Below, in pieces: positions 1-11,129 of a DNA stretch of 64,000 nucleotides (within the stretch, counting starts at the first letter, position 1; the number at the start of each line of letters is the position of its first letter). The DNA is from Steinernema hermaphroditum (taxonomy: Eukaryota > Nematoda > Chromadorea > Rhabditida > Steinernematidae). Made by a program: the position numbers and the translations under genes. The notes beneath the pieces are model-generated. The model was not told the origin of the DNA and did no database searches. It saw nothing but the letters and a program-made list of their open reading frames with translations. Location of the stretch: the NCBI GenBank assembly GCA_030435675.1, contig CM059623.1:3002012-3066011 (forward strand). Reading direction: 5' to 3'.

Positions 1-403
1 GGCGATAGCGAGTGAAGCGGTTTTGCAAGGTGGATAGCGGTCAGTCTTAGTGAAGTACCGCGTGATTCTTAGTGGATCGAGAGTAAGGCGAGTGATTCTG
101 TGTGAGTCCATGCCCATTTATTTCTTTTTTGCGTGCAAACGATTCTGTGTGAGTCTAGGCTTGGGAGGAGGAGATGTAGGGAACAACCCGAACTCCTCGA
201 ATGCGTAAGACTAGGTTGAGAGAGGTCTGTATGGACGGCTCCCTAGCAGCGTGGCAGGAGACGTAGGTTCTGTGTGAGCCGAACTCCTGTAGTGTGGCGA
301 GAGACGTAGCTCTCAGTGAGTGAACTCTCGTGGTCCCTGGAAGAGGGTTTTTCGACCAACTCGACGTGTTGCAGTTTAGCGAATGCCTTCGCTAGGAGGG
401 AGG
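1..403 (+). mobile_element. 3' internal end of an LTR retroelement
   Basis: This sequence runs directly into the LTR that starts at 404. The last ten bases (394-403, AGGAGGGAGG) are all purine and abut the TG of the LTR, which is where a polypurine tract sits in an LTR retrotransposon. The block contains repeated GATTCTGTGTGAGTC-like words (near 85, 140 and 266). I recognise no gag or pol motif, so this is probably non-coding sequence 3' of pol; the rest lies outside the window. Confidence 0.5.
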
Positions 404-570
404 TGTTGAGGGCAGACCCAGACATGCCCTTAGTGAGACAGTCTAGACTCCCCCCATCGCCCTATATATAGCCTGTATCGTTGTGTCATTTGTGTATTCG
501 TATATTCGTTGTGTGCTACGAGTAAACGAGCGGTCGTGTACTACCTGTGTCAACTACTCACTTCACAACA
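404..570 (+). mobile_element. 3' LTR (family A)
   Basis: The element begins TGTTGAGGGCAGA, ends CACAACA, and contains a TATA box (CTATATATAGCC, near 460). It is about 70% similar by eye to solo LTRs at 23034 and 49667. Unlike those two it has no matching 5-bp direct repeat (left GGAGG, right GGCAG). That fits a 3' LTR preceded by internal sequence and a polypurine tract rather than a solo LTR. Confidence 0.7.
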
Positions 571-840
571 GGCAGCAGATGAGAAGTTGGTAAAAAGTGG
601 TCTCTTATAGTGCTACTCGTCCACACAAAGCTGCTTTCAATGGAAACCAGTTACGCAATGCAACACACAAAAATTTTGTCTGTTCCATAAAAAGTCCTTA
701 AACGTCAGACGCAAAAATCAGAATATGAGAAAAGAAGATTAAAAACAGTTGGCAACTACAGCCTTTCATCGCGGTGTATTTCCCATGAATGTCCTAAAAC
801 ATGGTTCTCTATTCGGTGACGTTTCCATATGGTTGGTCTT
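571..840. other. Non-coding spacer with a dispersed repeat
   Basis: No gene is seen. Bases about 648-708 (GGAAACCAGTTACGCAATGC and following) resemble about 2920-2990, so a short dispersed repeat is present. Confidence 0.4.
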
Positions 841-1435
841 TCATTTGTGTTCCCAGTGATCGGTCGGGTCGTCCACTCGCTCTTTCTGAGGCTGTCTGGG
901 GCCGACTGAGTTGAGTGAGCGGTCGTTTTCGGCCGTCATTGTTGGTTGCATAGTGATCGCCCCGGCTCCCAGAAGGCCTGGAACACCAGGGAGCCGTAGT
1001 TCCAACGTCTTGCCAAGAAGCCCGTCACTGCCGCCCGACTCCACCCGCGCCGCCAGAGAAGCCGAAGAAGCGTTACAACTCCGAAGTCTGTGCCGCCAGC
1101 TGCCTTGATGGTTCCCGGTTTGCCCGTTGTGCTCCACCGCCCAGATGCCGTTCTTCGCCCGTGCTGCCCGCGGAAGCCGCCGAAGAAGCTTCTCAACTCC
1201 GACGTCCGCGCTGCCACCCGAGCTGAAGATGGGCTTGCTGTGTTCCACCGTCTCCGGGGTCAACTCTTCGCCTCTCTGATGCCCGCGCACACTGATGGGA
1301 TCGTCGCCTTCTACTCTGATGCTGTGCCCTGCGCCGAAGCCAGAAGACCGACGACTACGGGGTGACAATGTGGTTTTTGTGCATATATATGACGTCTCGC
1401 AAGGCGTAAGCCTTAGATACGAGAAATAAACTCGT
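841..1435 (+). repeat. GC-rich retroposon-like repeat, copy 1
   Basis: Member of a GC-rich interspersed family (other copies 1500-2040, 9528-10046, 20157-20400, 48925-49320). It opens with a word containing ATCGGTCGGGTCGTCC. It closes with GCAAGGCGTAAGCC followed by an AATAAA at about 1423, the same 3' layout as copy 2. Open frames exist on both strands because of the GC content; none is kept between copies over its full length. It could descend from a retroposed mRNA or the 3' end of a non-LTR element. Confidence 0.6.
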
Positions 1436-1499
1436 AAAACTCGTAAACTTCCATATGGTTAAAGAGGACAACAGATGACCGAAGGTTACATTATTAATT

Positions 1500-2040
1500 G
1501 CATTATCAAAACTACATAAAACTACATAATCGTAAGGACCACTCACTCGTGTCACGGTGGCGAGCGGTCGGTCCCTCATTCGCTCTCCGAGTGTCTGATC
1601 GGTCTGATAGCAAACCCTGTGGCATGTTTGAGTCTTCCGGCCTCCAGAGGGAATTGGGACACCCGGAAGCCGTAGTCCCACCACCGCTGACAACAAGATG
1701 TCCAACGCCAAGAAGCCGACGCCCAACGCTGCGTGAGATGTCATCCCGAAGGTCGCCGACGCTCTGAGGACGCCACCACCACCGAAGACGCAACTCCCGG
1801 ACCACGGACTCGTCTCTCCGAAGCCCCACAGTGCTCTAAATGCCCGCGAAGAAGATGTTCCGTCAAATTTCCGGAGGTTCGCTGATTTCCAGATGTCCCG
1901 TGAAGCGCGCCGTCTACGACCGGATCGACATCGACGCCAAGCCAGGGATGAAGTCGTCTGTCTGCCAGACATCCTCTGTTTGTCTATTTTCGGTGTCGTG
2001 CAAGGCGTAAGCCCTTGATTCACGAAATAAAGTCGTAAAA
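1500..2040 (+). repeat. GC-rich retroposon-like repeat, copy 2
   Basis: The 3' end reads GCAAGGCGTAAGCCC, then AATAAA, then a run of seven A (2035-2041), as expected for reverse-transcribed polyadenylated RNA. In the + direction a frame starting at about 1699 reads MSNAKKPTPNAA, meets one TGA, then stays open to about 2018. Copy 3 at 9.5-10.0 kb starts the matching frame with MSDARHPTPNAAGG, so the N-terminal word is shared. The protein is not recognised. I take it as a decayed multicopy retroposed sequence. Confidence 0.6.
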
Positions 2041-3590
2041 AAAGTCATAATCGTAAGCATCCGTCCCCAAAAACGCGTCTGAACTTTCCGAATGGTCCCA
2101 TCACGGAGTGTTTTCCTTCGTTTGCTTCTCGTTTCCGTTCAAAGTTCATCTCAACATCAGCTAATCTGAAGCTGATGATTTTAACTTTTTAGCCGTTGAA
2201 ATTTTCTAACTCTTCCGGACTACGACATGTACTCACCGAGAATTCTTCAAAAAAGTTGCTGGTTCTACAAGATTGCGATTTCGAAGAAATGAACCTACTT
2301 TGAATCAACTTTCATTTCATCAAAACGACAATCAATCATCGACAATCATTAGTGGTGGTTGCAAAAAGTGGTAGCAAAAATAAACAAAAGGTAGCGCCTT
2401 CTGTCCGCACAGGATAGACTGCAACATTATGTAAAAATACTTAAGACACAAAATACGGAGGCAAAGGCCGAAAAAAAGTGACACGAAAAAAACCGACACC
2501 GTTTCAATTAGCCGTTTAATTTTCTTCAATCTTTCACACATGAACATGTATGAAAAAGCTAGGGTCAGATGAAGAAGTCTCAAAAATTCTCGTGAAGAAA
2601 CTGTGATTCCGACTAAGATAATTCAAAACAAGGGCCCGGGCCGGCTTCGAACTCACCACGATCGGTTTACAAATCAGACACATTCGCAATGAGCCACCCT
2701 ACCGCATAGTTAGAAGTGTCTCCATCCGCCACGTGAATGATAACGTCTCATCCAACGACTTCCGCCATGGACGTACTAAGGACCCCCCTTCTTTGTACCG
2801 TCTTTTGTAGAGGCTTCGAAAGTGTCTGCCGCGGGTTGCATGCATAAATAGCCGAAGGGTAGTTCTAAAGTTCCAGTCGCTGATGCGCATATTTGAATTG
2901 AAGCGTATAAACTATGACTATGGAACCAGTAACGCAATGCAACTTACAAAAAATTTATCCATTCCATGAAAGTCCTCAAACGTGGTGTCAGATAGTCGAC
3001 GGAGATGATATTTCAAAAATTTGTTCGTATTGTTTATTGCGCTATTTATGAATCTGACAGTTCTACAAGATTGCGCTTGTGAAGAAAGTTCATTCCATCA
3101 AAAATACAGTCAACATATGCTCTTATTATTATTGAATACTTATTCAAAAGTCGAGTTATTTCGCGAACAATAACAAGCGAACGCGACGCTCAGTGGTAGC
3201 AAAAATAAATGTAGCGTTTTCATATTCTCTCAGGATACATAAGGCAGTCTAAGGCGTCAGGATTTCTCGTGACTATAACTATCCATAACCAAGTGACCAA
3301 ATCTCATCGAAGGTCCCGACTGATGGCCACTGGCACAAATCAACGACCCCGCGAAGAGAGGAACCTTCTTTAAATCATCTTGATGCCCTTTCAATTCATA
3401 CGCTCCTATGTGTAATTGTTGGCTATACAAAAATCGAGTATTTTCTTGACAACAAAAGCAAAAATGAATGTGGCGTTTTCTATTCTCTCAGAGCACTTCC
3501 CGCGTCATGAATATCAAAAAGCTTAGGACGCCAGTGTCCCAAAAAATTGTGATGACTACCATATCAATCCAGAACGAAGTGATCGTATCG
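2041..3590. repeat. Degenerate duplicated non-coding DNA
   Basis: Three diverged copies of a unit can be followed. TTCTACAAGATTGCG recurs near 2264 and 3060. GTGGTAGCAAAAATAAA recurs near 2368 and 3191, with a weaker copy near 3456. A B-box-like inverted word (TTCGAACTC) lies near 2647. No gene is supported; the ORFs here are short and unrelated between copies. Confidence 0.4.
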
Positions 3591-3850
3591 AAACCACCTG
3601 CAAAATTCAACAACTTGAAAATAAACGCGGCGCGCTGAGTTCATCCACCCAATTAATCGCTGGAGTCGCGTGCCCTCGGGTCCTGGGAGGGAATATTCCG
3701 TAATGGCGCGTGGCTCATTAGACGAAAACAAAGCGGCAGCAGTGGCGCGGCCGTTTGTAAACGGAGACGATAATCGATGACGAGGGCGGCCGAGGATTCG
3801 GCTCCGGAAGTCGTCCAAATGGGATCTGGTGGAGTGCTGGCCGGCTTCAA
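3591..3850. promoter_or_regulatory. GC-rich non-coding block
   Basis: This block is much more GC-rich than its AT-rich surroundings and contains CCAATTAATCG, GTAAACGGAGACG and CGATAATCGATG. Such blocks recur through the window and look like constrained regulatory DNA rather than exons, because no frame shows codon structure or splice sites. Function is inferred only. Confidence 0.25.
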
Positions 3851-6186
3851 GTTCAGTGTTTTAATGGGAGTTTGAAGTTTAAAATTCAAAAGGCACATGA
3901 ATATAAAGAGCTAATTAAGAGGCTGCAGATGATGTTGGGGGCATCGTGTGACGGCGGCTCGGAATATGAATCATAGGGCAATGGTGTGCAAGGAAAGCAA
4001 TGGAGTCAAGTCGGAGTAAAAAAAAACAGAAACGCAAAAATTCTAAAAACATCTCTCCACCCTTTAAACATTCGAATGAAATAAAAGGCAAAAAATTCTA
4101 CAATATCCTATAATACCGTGTCAAATCCTTCGCTTAACTACTCATAATTTCTACCACTATCGCGCCCCAGAGAAAAAAAACTCATTGGGACGGGGATGTG
4201 GAAACATCCGTTTCACGTTTTGGCAAACATATCAATTGAAAGCTGTTGAAAAGTCGAAAGATTCGCTGCGTGTTAAAATATCTGAATTACCGCTCTTTTG
4301 TGTCTCGTATTTAGTATCTAAAACCCATGTCTGAACACACTGGTGAATCATCGTGATCTCAAAAATCGACAGCTATCTTTCTCATTAGTCTTTCTTCGAT
4401 GACATTGAAGGGAAGTGGCAGCACCTAATCACAATAAAAAATAGAATGAAATGGATGTTTGATTCTTTTGAGAACGCTTGATGCAATACAAATCTCGTGA
4501 ATATTCCAAAAGTATTTGGAAAAACAACAAGTAGTGAATGATTAACTCTGTCCTGAATGCGTTGATAGGGCTACTCACGCAAAGCTCCAGCGGAAATGGG
4601 GAGTGAACTAAAAATGAGTGAGCTTCAGTTGACCCGGATAATCCGCAAATGTGTTAAAGACTTGTGCCACTCTGAATAGCTGAACCAGGGGATAGCATAA
4701 TGAGCTCAGTTTGGTATTGCCGTTCACCCATCACTCTTTGAGATTATTGTGACTTAACTGTGACTTCTTTGAGACTTAGACTAAGCCGGCGGACTTTTTA
4801 ACGTTTGTTACACCCACCTGTATATTTTCATTTTTCATTTGTGGACACATAGGAATGTCCGCTTGTTAGTTAAAAATCAGGTTCCAATTGAGATATCCTC
4901 CCTTAATAAAACCCCAATAAATGACATTGCGGATAGAGGAGTCACAAAAATACAGATTTAGGAAATGATCAGAACAGGTCCATGCTTCTTACACCGTAAA
5001 TGGCTGTTCACTTAAAAGCATCCTGGAGTCCTTGGGTAGGAAATCCAGGAGAAGGTGCATTCTTGATTAGAAAACTGAAATATCCGCTTTTTACATCGGA
5101 AAAGCACGGCAGTTGTTGACAAAGTACAAGCGAAGCATTTCAGAACGTTCGGCTCGCCCAGAATCGATAGAATCGCGCAAAAATTACAAAAATTATGCAA
5201 GCATTGTTAAGAATTTGACGAATTTCAAACGCCCCAGTAGGAAGACAAATGACTTTCGGTCGATCTAGATAGCTAATAACAAAAATGAACCCTCATCTGG
5301 GATGTTCCTGATGCCGAAATCAGCGTAAATACAAAGTACGAAAAGTGGTGTCAAAGTGGAATAACAGCAAACAGTTCGACCTTATACCTAAGAGATAAAC
5401 AGAGATATTGCACGGCACTTTTAGCCCTGTTCTACACATCTCGAAGAACCGACCTCGTCATGGTGTACAAGACGATCCACGGCCATTTAAGGGTTCCAGG
5501 TTCATAAGCTTCGAGTATTACGATGTGTTAGCGGTAATTAGTGTTTCACCGCCAAACAAAAATTTTCCTTATAGCATAATAAAGTAAAGGTGAAGCTTAT
5601 CGGATCGCTGGACAAAGTGTAGTTGCAGAATCAAAAAACGACGTTGGTAACAGAGTTCGATATCAGAAATCGATCAGAATATCAGCTCGCGTCAAATGTC
5701 TATCTAGCTGAAGTCCACTTGACCCCATCCGAACGAACAAGACACATCGTAAAAGATGACAAAGACCTGTAGTTGAAAGAACGCCTCACATAAGCTGACA
5801 AGCGTCAATTTAGAGGAAAGCGAGATGAGTTTGCAAGAGAACTGCAAAAATCAAAAGGTTCACGTTTTAGCGTCAGCCAAAGGAATAAGGCGAGAGCCGG
5901 GGTTTGGCGGCTTGCTGTTTCTTATATGTTAGGTGAAGTCCATAATGCTACAGTAATTTTAAGTTCACAGATTCTTGGGCAGACAACGTAGTACAGCTTT
6001 GGCCTTCCTCCTGTTGTGGGGTGTCTCAGGGCACAGAAAAAGAGATCTTGTGACCTTGTCACTCGGGTAAGGCCCCAAGATCACCCTGTTCCATGTTTTC
6101 CCGTCCGTATTTTATACCACTCATCCAAGCGGCAGAATCAACAAACGACGTTGATAGAATAACAGCTCGACCCGGCTCAAGTCCAC
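3851..6186. other. Gene-free stretch
   Basis: No coding or RNA gene is seen. Bases about 5640-5760 (containing AAGTCCACTTGACCCCAT) are a diverged copy of 6125-6215, so the sequence behind the broken ORF at 6187 was partly duplicated upstream. Confidence 0.4.
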
Positions 6187-6597
6187 TTGACCCCATGCGA
6201 ACGAAGAAGACGCATCTTAAAAGTCTCGATGTCAAATTCGGAACGCGCGCTTTGGGCAAAGTGCTCGTCGACGCTTGGAGAAGAAGCAACAATTGAATTA
6301 GGGCTGCGAGTCGCCGCGTTCGACACAAATTTGATAGATTGCATCCGATATCCGAGTTGCGAATGGAGAGTGACCGAAGGCCAACGGGGCAGACGAACAC
6401 TCGGAGTGAGTGTATAGCACGCCAGCGGCAACTTCGAAGGAAATAACAAATTAGCACTCTTGGAGACTCTCCAGGAATGGGGCGTCCAATGTGAGAGGAG
6501 CAGAAAGGAAGCTGTGAGGGCGGATCTCTTGATTAGAGTTCAAGGAAGTGACTCATCTGAAAGGAAGTTTGAGGATATAGAGAAGGTTTTGAAATAG
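6187..6597 (+). pseudogene. Interrupted ORF, unknown protein
   Basis: A + frame is open from an ATG at 6187 to a TAG at 6415-6417. It reopens in the same frame until a TAG at 6595-6597, giving about 136 codons with a single internal stop. The second part reads LALLETLQEWGVQCERSR and then a Lys/Glu-rich tail, which looks protein-like. GTGAGT at about 6406-6411 could be a splice donor, but I see no convincing acceptor before the frame resumes. A partial copy lies at 5640-5760. I do not recognise the family. It may be a decayed gene, part of a transposon, or chance. Confidence 0.3.
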
Positions 6598-8030
6598 CCG
6601 CGCTGTTTTACACGATCTCGTACTATATCTGTTGTTGAATGCGATCGATCGTTGAAGAATCAGCAGCAGATTAATGGCTTCATGTGTCGAAAAAGAACCC
6701 AAAAAATCAGTTTTGCTCAGTCGAGTGGATTGGTTCGATGATGTTCCAGTCGAGTTGTGAATCCGAACCAAAAATTGGGTAGAAAATATATCTATGCGCA
6801 GTTAGGGACGGACGAAGGCGTTCAATGTGAATTTTATCAAAAAATTTAAAACGTTGAAATCGATCGATCTCTCAAGAAAAACATCAGATTAATAACTCCA
6901 TGTGTCAATCCCGAACAATCAGTTTTGTCCATTCGAGAAGACATCCGAACAATCAGTTTTGTCCATTCGAGAAGGCCAATCGGGAAGACGAAGGAAAGAC
7001 CAAACCAAATAGGATCGGCTGTGGGCGATTCAAACATTTGCGAGCGACTTGGTATTTCTTCAATTTGAGCAACCTGCAGATGCCGCTGTTCTTCTCTGCC
7101 TCTAGATGCAGCAAAATCGCAGCTTCACGATTGCGGATAGAAACCATCAAAAATCGCGCAAAAACAAGTGAACTACCCGAGACAACAAACGCAGTAGTGA
7201 GAATACGGGAGAAGGTAAGAAGCACACACAAAAAACACGAATGTTAGCAAAAGAAAATTTCAGTTTGAAAGAACTTGGGATACCCTGTTCATCGGTAGTT
7301 GAAATCGATCTGATTAGAACATCTGATTAATTGCTGGCAGTACTCGTTCTCAAAAATCAGTTTCATTCATTTGAGAAGAAGTTCAATGAACCAAGTAGGA
7401 TCGGATGTCGGCCATTGAAAAATTGCTGAATCGGTTGTTGAAATCGACCGATCTTTGAAGAAGAATATCAGATTAAAACACCTCTCAAACCTCGCAGTTC
7501 CCGGAGTTCACCAAGTGTTGTCGGAACCCTGTTTGTTAAAAAATGTGCGAGAGAGTTGGTGTTCCTTCAATTTGAGCAACCTGCAGATTCCGATGTTCTT
7601 CCCCGTCTAGATGCAACGAAATTGAAACAATCAAAAATCGCGAAAAAACAAGTGAATTACCGGTAACAACAAACGGAATAGCGAGAATACGAGAGAAGGT
7701 AACATGCACACACGAAAAACACGAATATAAATTGATCTTACGACACCCTGTTTATCGGTTGTTGAAATCGATCTTTGAAGAAGAACATATGATTAGTGCC
7801 TGCAGTATCCGTCCTCAAAATCGACCAAAGAAGGTGAAGAACCAAGTCCGTCAAAAATGAAGTACCATGGTCGATTCGAAAAATAGTTAAACCACAAACA
7901 TCGAAAAAGAGGGAAACATTTACATACAATCACTGATACCAAAATGTCCCATAAAAAATTCACAAGCGTCCATTGGCCATCCATAGGTAAATGGTGAAAA
8001 AATTAAACAAACGCAAAGGAAGGCTGCCCC
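6598..8030. repeat. Degenerate tandem array
   Basis: The words GTTGAAATCGAT, CATCAGATTAAT and ATCAGTTTTGTCCATTCGAGAAG recur near 6640-6720, 6855-6975, 7290-7375, 7437-7480 and 7760-7800. The best pair is 7070-7320 and 7560-7800, which share a GCAACCTGCAGAT...AACACGAAT backbone about 490 bp apart. No conserved ORF is kept, so this is non-coding duplication. Confidence 0.5.
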
Positions 8031-8327
8031 GTCGCGATCATCCTGATTCACGTTTTCCCACCCCCACGTTTAAGTATTATAAACGCGGCTGCGCGCGAAT
8101 TCGCGCCCTCCAGGTACTAAAAGCCAAGTAGCCCATAGCCCTGCGGGCGGCAAGATTGGTGCACATGCAAAGGTCTGAAGTGGGCGAAAAAACTGTAAAG
8201 TTTCAGGAAACTCGAACTTACATCTCTGCTGGTTACAAAGTAGGCAAAAAATCACTGAGAAACTGCAAAAAAAAAACTCAAAGCCTAGCATCGCCAGAGA
8301 CATAGTGGAAGTAGAGCGCCACCATCT

Positions 8328-8406
8328 CAAATGTCTGTGTAGCTCATTGCGAACGTTCTCCGTTTGTAAGCGGGCGCTGCCGGGTTCGGTTCCCCTCGGG
8401 GTCATT
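8328..8406 (+). repeat. tRNA-derived repeat (degenerate tRNA-like head)
   Basis: GTAGCTCATTGCGAACG resembles a Pol III A box. GCCGGGTTCGGTTCCCC is a good B box/T arm. Between them is an arm with loop TTTGTAA, which would give a UGU anticodon. Spacing is tRNA-like, but the acceptor stem does not pair well. It is followed by a CA-rich tail (8440-8456) and a TATATATA word, so a SINE or tRNA pseudogene is more likely than a working tRNA-Thr. Confidence 0.45.
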
Positions 8407-8629
8407 ATTTTGTGTGGGTGTTTTCTCCGTGCTCACGGAAAAACACACACACACAAACAGACCAACGGACCCGTCGGTTCTCCGTTTATATATAGGGGAT
8501 TCCAACCCTGAAAGTAGCTGAACGGAAAAAAAAAGTTGAACTTTCTGGACGCTCGACACATACACAAAAATTGAGGCCTACACAGTCACAACTGTCTCGG
8601 CGCACCGGCGCCAGAAAGAACGGACGAAC

Positions 8630-9527
8630 CTGAAAAATCCGTTCTTTAAAGAAGAACATCAGATTAATGGTCCAGTATACAAAAATCAGTTTTATTCATT
8701 CGAGAAAAATATCAGCGGACAACCCATGTGGGATATGCTGCCAAAAATTTTATGAGCATTGCGAGTTATTTTATTTGAGAATGGATCCCTCGGTTGTATC
8801 AAAGAAGTCGAAGAATCGGGTACGCCAAAAAAATGAAGTAGCATAGCCGATTTGTAGATTTTTTCGAGTTAAACCACAACCATTAAAAGGCTGGAATTTA
8901 CCGGACCAAAAATTCATGACCATCCCTGGGTGTAATTACAAAAAAAAAAACAAAAGAAATCAATAGAAATCAAATGGCTGTCCATGAAGTTGGTCCCATC
9001 GTTATCACCCTGATCCACGTTTTCCCATCCATGTATGTCTTATGGCTTCTGTGAACAATCGAAAAAAATTACTTTGTGATCGGTTTGCGCAAATCACAGT
9101 AGCAAGTTCGACGATGTTCCAATGGATATGTGAATCCGAACCAAAAATTTGAAATTAGAAAATATATTTTTTACAACAGGATTTGAAAAGAACAGGTTTG
9201 ATCGGGTGACTTCGCAAAGGCGACCGGCATCATGAACGAGTGGGGTGGCGCGGAAGAGAACATCAGGAGAACATACGACTTTTTGGATGGAAAAAAAACA
9301 AGCAAGGCGACGCCTTTTGGAAAGGCTTAACGTAGTATGATTTCATTACAATTAGTGTGTCTTGTATTGCGTGTCTTGTATGTCTTGTATCAAGATTCAA
9401 TAGACTAAGCCGATAAACTGATAACAGGTTCGTTGATCTGCCAGTGGCGGAGTGAAACCGAATCAAAAATTTGTAAGAAAATATATTTATGTACTTGTAA
9501 AGAACGTCTTCATATGAGTGTACACGA
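8630..9527. repeat. Degenerate continuation of the 6.6-8.0 kb array
   Basis: AGAAGAACATCAGATTAATGG and CAGTTTTATTCATTCGAGAA at 8655-8705 match units in the array upstream. ACCAAAAATTTG...AGAAAATATAT at 9138-9170 and about 9460-9487 is another shared word (also 6768-6790). No gene is seen. Confidence 0.4.
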
Positions 9528-10046
9528 CTTTATTTCATGAATCAAAGGTGTTACGCCTTGCATGACACCGAAAATAGACAAACAGAGGATGTTCGTTGCT
9601 CATCCATGGTGCGGCTTCGATGTCAAACCGTTCGATGGTGGCGCGCTTCACGGGGCATCTGGGAATCGAAAACTGGCGACGGATCTTCTACTTATCGGGG
9701 CGTTTGCGGCACAAGGGCGCCTCTGGGGCTCGCATCCGCTTCAGAGAGATGAGAAATGCGTCTTCGATGCGTCTTTGCCATCCGTCAGCTTCAGGATGAC
9801 TCCTCCCGCAGCGTTGGGCGTCGGATGCCTGGCGTCAGACATCTTGTTGTCAACGGTGGTGGGACTACGGCTTCCGGATGGCCCAACTCCGTTTGGAAGT
9901 CGGAACGCTCACAACTGCCACAGGGTTTGCTGTCTGACCAACCCGACGCTCAGAGAGCGACCGGAGGGACCGACCGCTCACCACCGTGACACGAATGAGA
10001 CTCGTCTTCGTTTACAGTCTTCAAAAATGTGTTGTTCTTACGGGGC
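9528..10046 (-). repeat. GC-rich retroposon-like repeat, copy 3
   Basis: This is the inverted counterpart of 1500-2040, alignable over about 520 bp at perhaps 75-80% by eye. Its 3' end (left side) carries the AATAAA complement at about 9531 and the GCAAGGCGTAA word. The minus frame starting near 9835 begins MSDARHPTPNAAGG, matching copy 2, and stops after 33 codons. The 192-codon + frame across it is treated as antisense noise. Confidence 0.6.
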
Positions 10047-10379
10047 GGTAGCCCGTGCTACCAAGTTAGTATCGAATTGGTTGAAGTCAAAGCAATGCCT
10101 AAAGATCGACCAACTCAAAATCCGATCTCAAAATAGATGAAATGAATGAGCTAACAGGGGCCAAATTAAACACCAGCAAAAGAATGGCTGAGTACATGTA
10201 TGGCTTCATTACCATGTCACATAGAGCAATAACGCACGAATACGGATAGTTTAAGTAGATAGCAATTTATGTACACATGAGCCCTCGAAAAATTGTATCT
10301 CCAAAAATATTGATAAGTTTAGGTCCGCAGTCGATCGAAAATGTACCATTCTTCCGATAGATCTTGTGCGCTTTTCGCT

Positions 10380-10980
10380 CTAAATGCATTGCATTTGCTG
10401 AAAAACGAGCGATCTGTGGATCAAGTATACGAGAAATAGAAATACAAAAGTGAAGAGAAGTGAGTGGCGTGAACTGAGCTAGAGCGGTAAACTGGTTGCC
10501 AGAATTCAGAGTTTGATACCTATTTCGGTGAAAGGCGATTCGTCTACTTTAAGGAGTCTTTCTCATTTGGCTTACAGGGTGTTCAAAGAGCTCTGGGATG
10601 CGTGAAGCGTGTGGTGGAGTGCATACTAGTGCATAATATGAACACTATGTACGTATATGGTTTCATTATCACAGAAAAATACCGCAGCGAGGACGGATAT
10701 TTTAGATTGTTCACCAAATATGAACACTGTAAATATGTCTCTGTTATACGAGTCTATGGATCGACTATGCGAAAAATATGGAAAATACAAATAAACACAT
10801 ATGTAGAGGAGTGGCGTGAACTATGCTGAGCGATCGGAGTTCGATACCTGTTTATGTTAAACATTATTCGTCTACTTTTCGGAGTCTTGCTTATTTGGCT
10901 TCATTTTCAAGCTGTTTAAAAAGTGGCGCGTAAAGAGTGCGGTGCAGTGCATACAGTGTGATCCTTGCAGCTCCAGAAAT
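10380..10980. repeat. Two-copy tandem duplication, unit about 310 bp
   Basis: GTGGCGTGAACT...GAGC...GATACCT...ATTCGTCTACTTT followed by GGAGTCTT and TTTGGCTT occurs at about 10464-10575 and 10810-10905. Downstream GTGGAGTGCATA and GTGCAGTGCATA also match. Copies are diverged and non-coding. Confidence 0.5.
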
Positions 10981-11129
10981 CGTCCTGAAAATCGATCGTA
11001 CTCTGCACAATCGACCCAGTAAACTCAAAAAACTGTAAAGCGTTGCTGTTATTCACAAAAGCACTTATTGCCATACACAAAAGTTCAGTTTCCCCGGATA
11101 GCTGCAAAAATAAGTACTGCAAATTGCAA

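Noticed and set aside
1355..2023. 222-codon minus-strand ORF
   Set aside because: It is antisense to a GC-rich repeat whose 3' end (AATAAA plus A tail) shows the real orientation is +; it is not conserved in the other copies.
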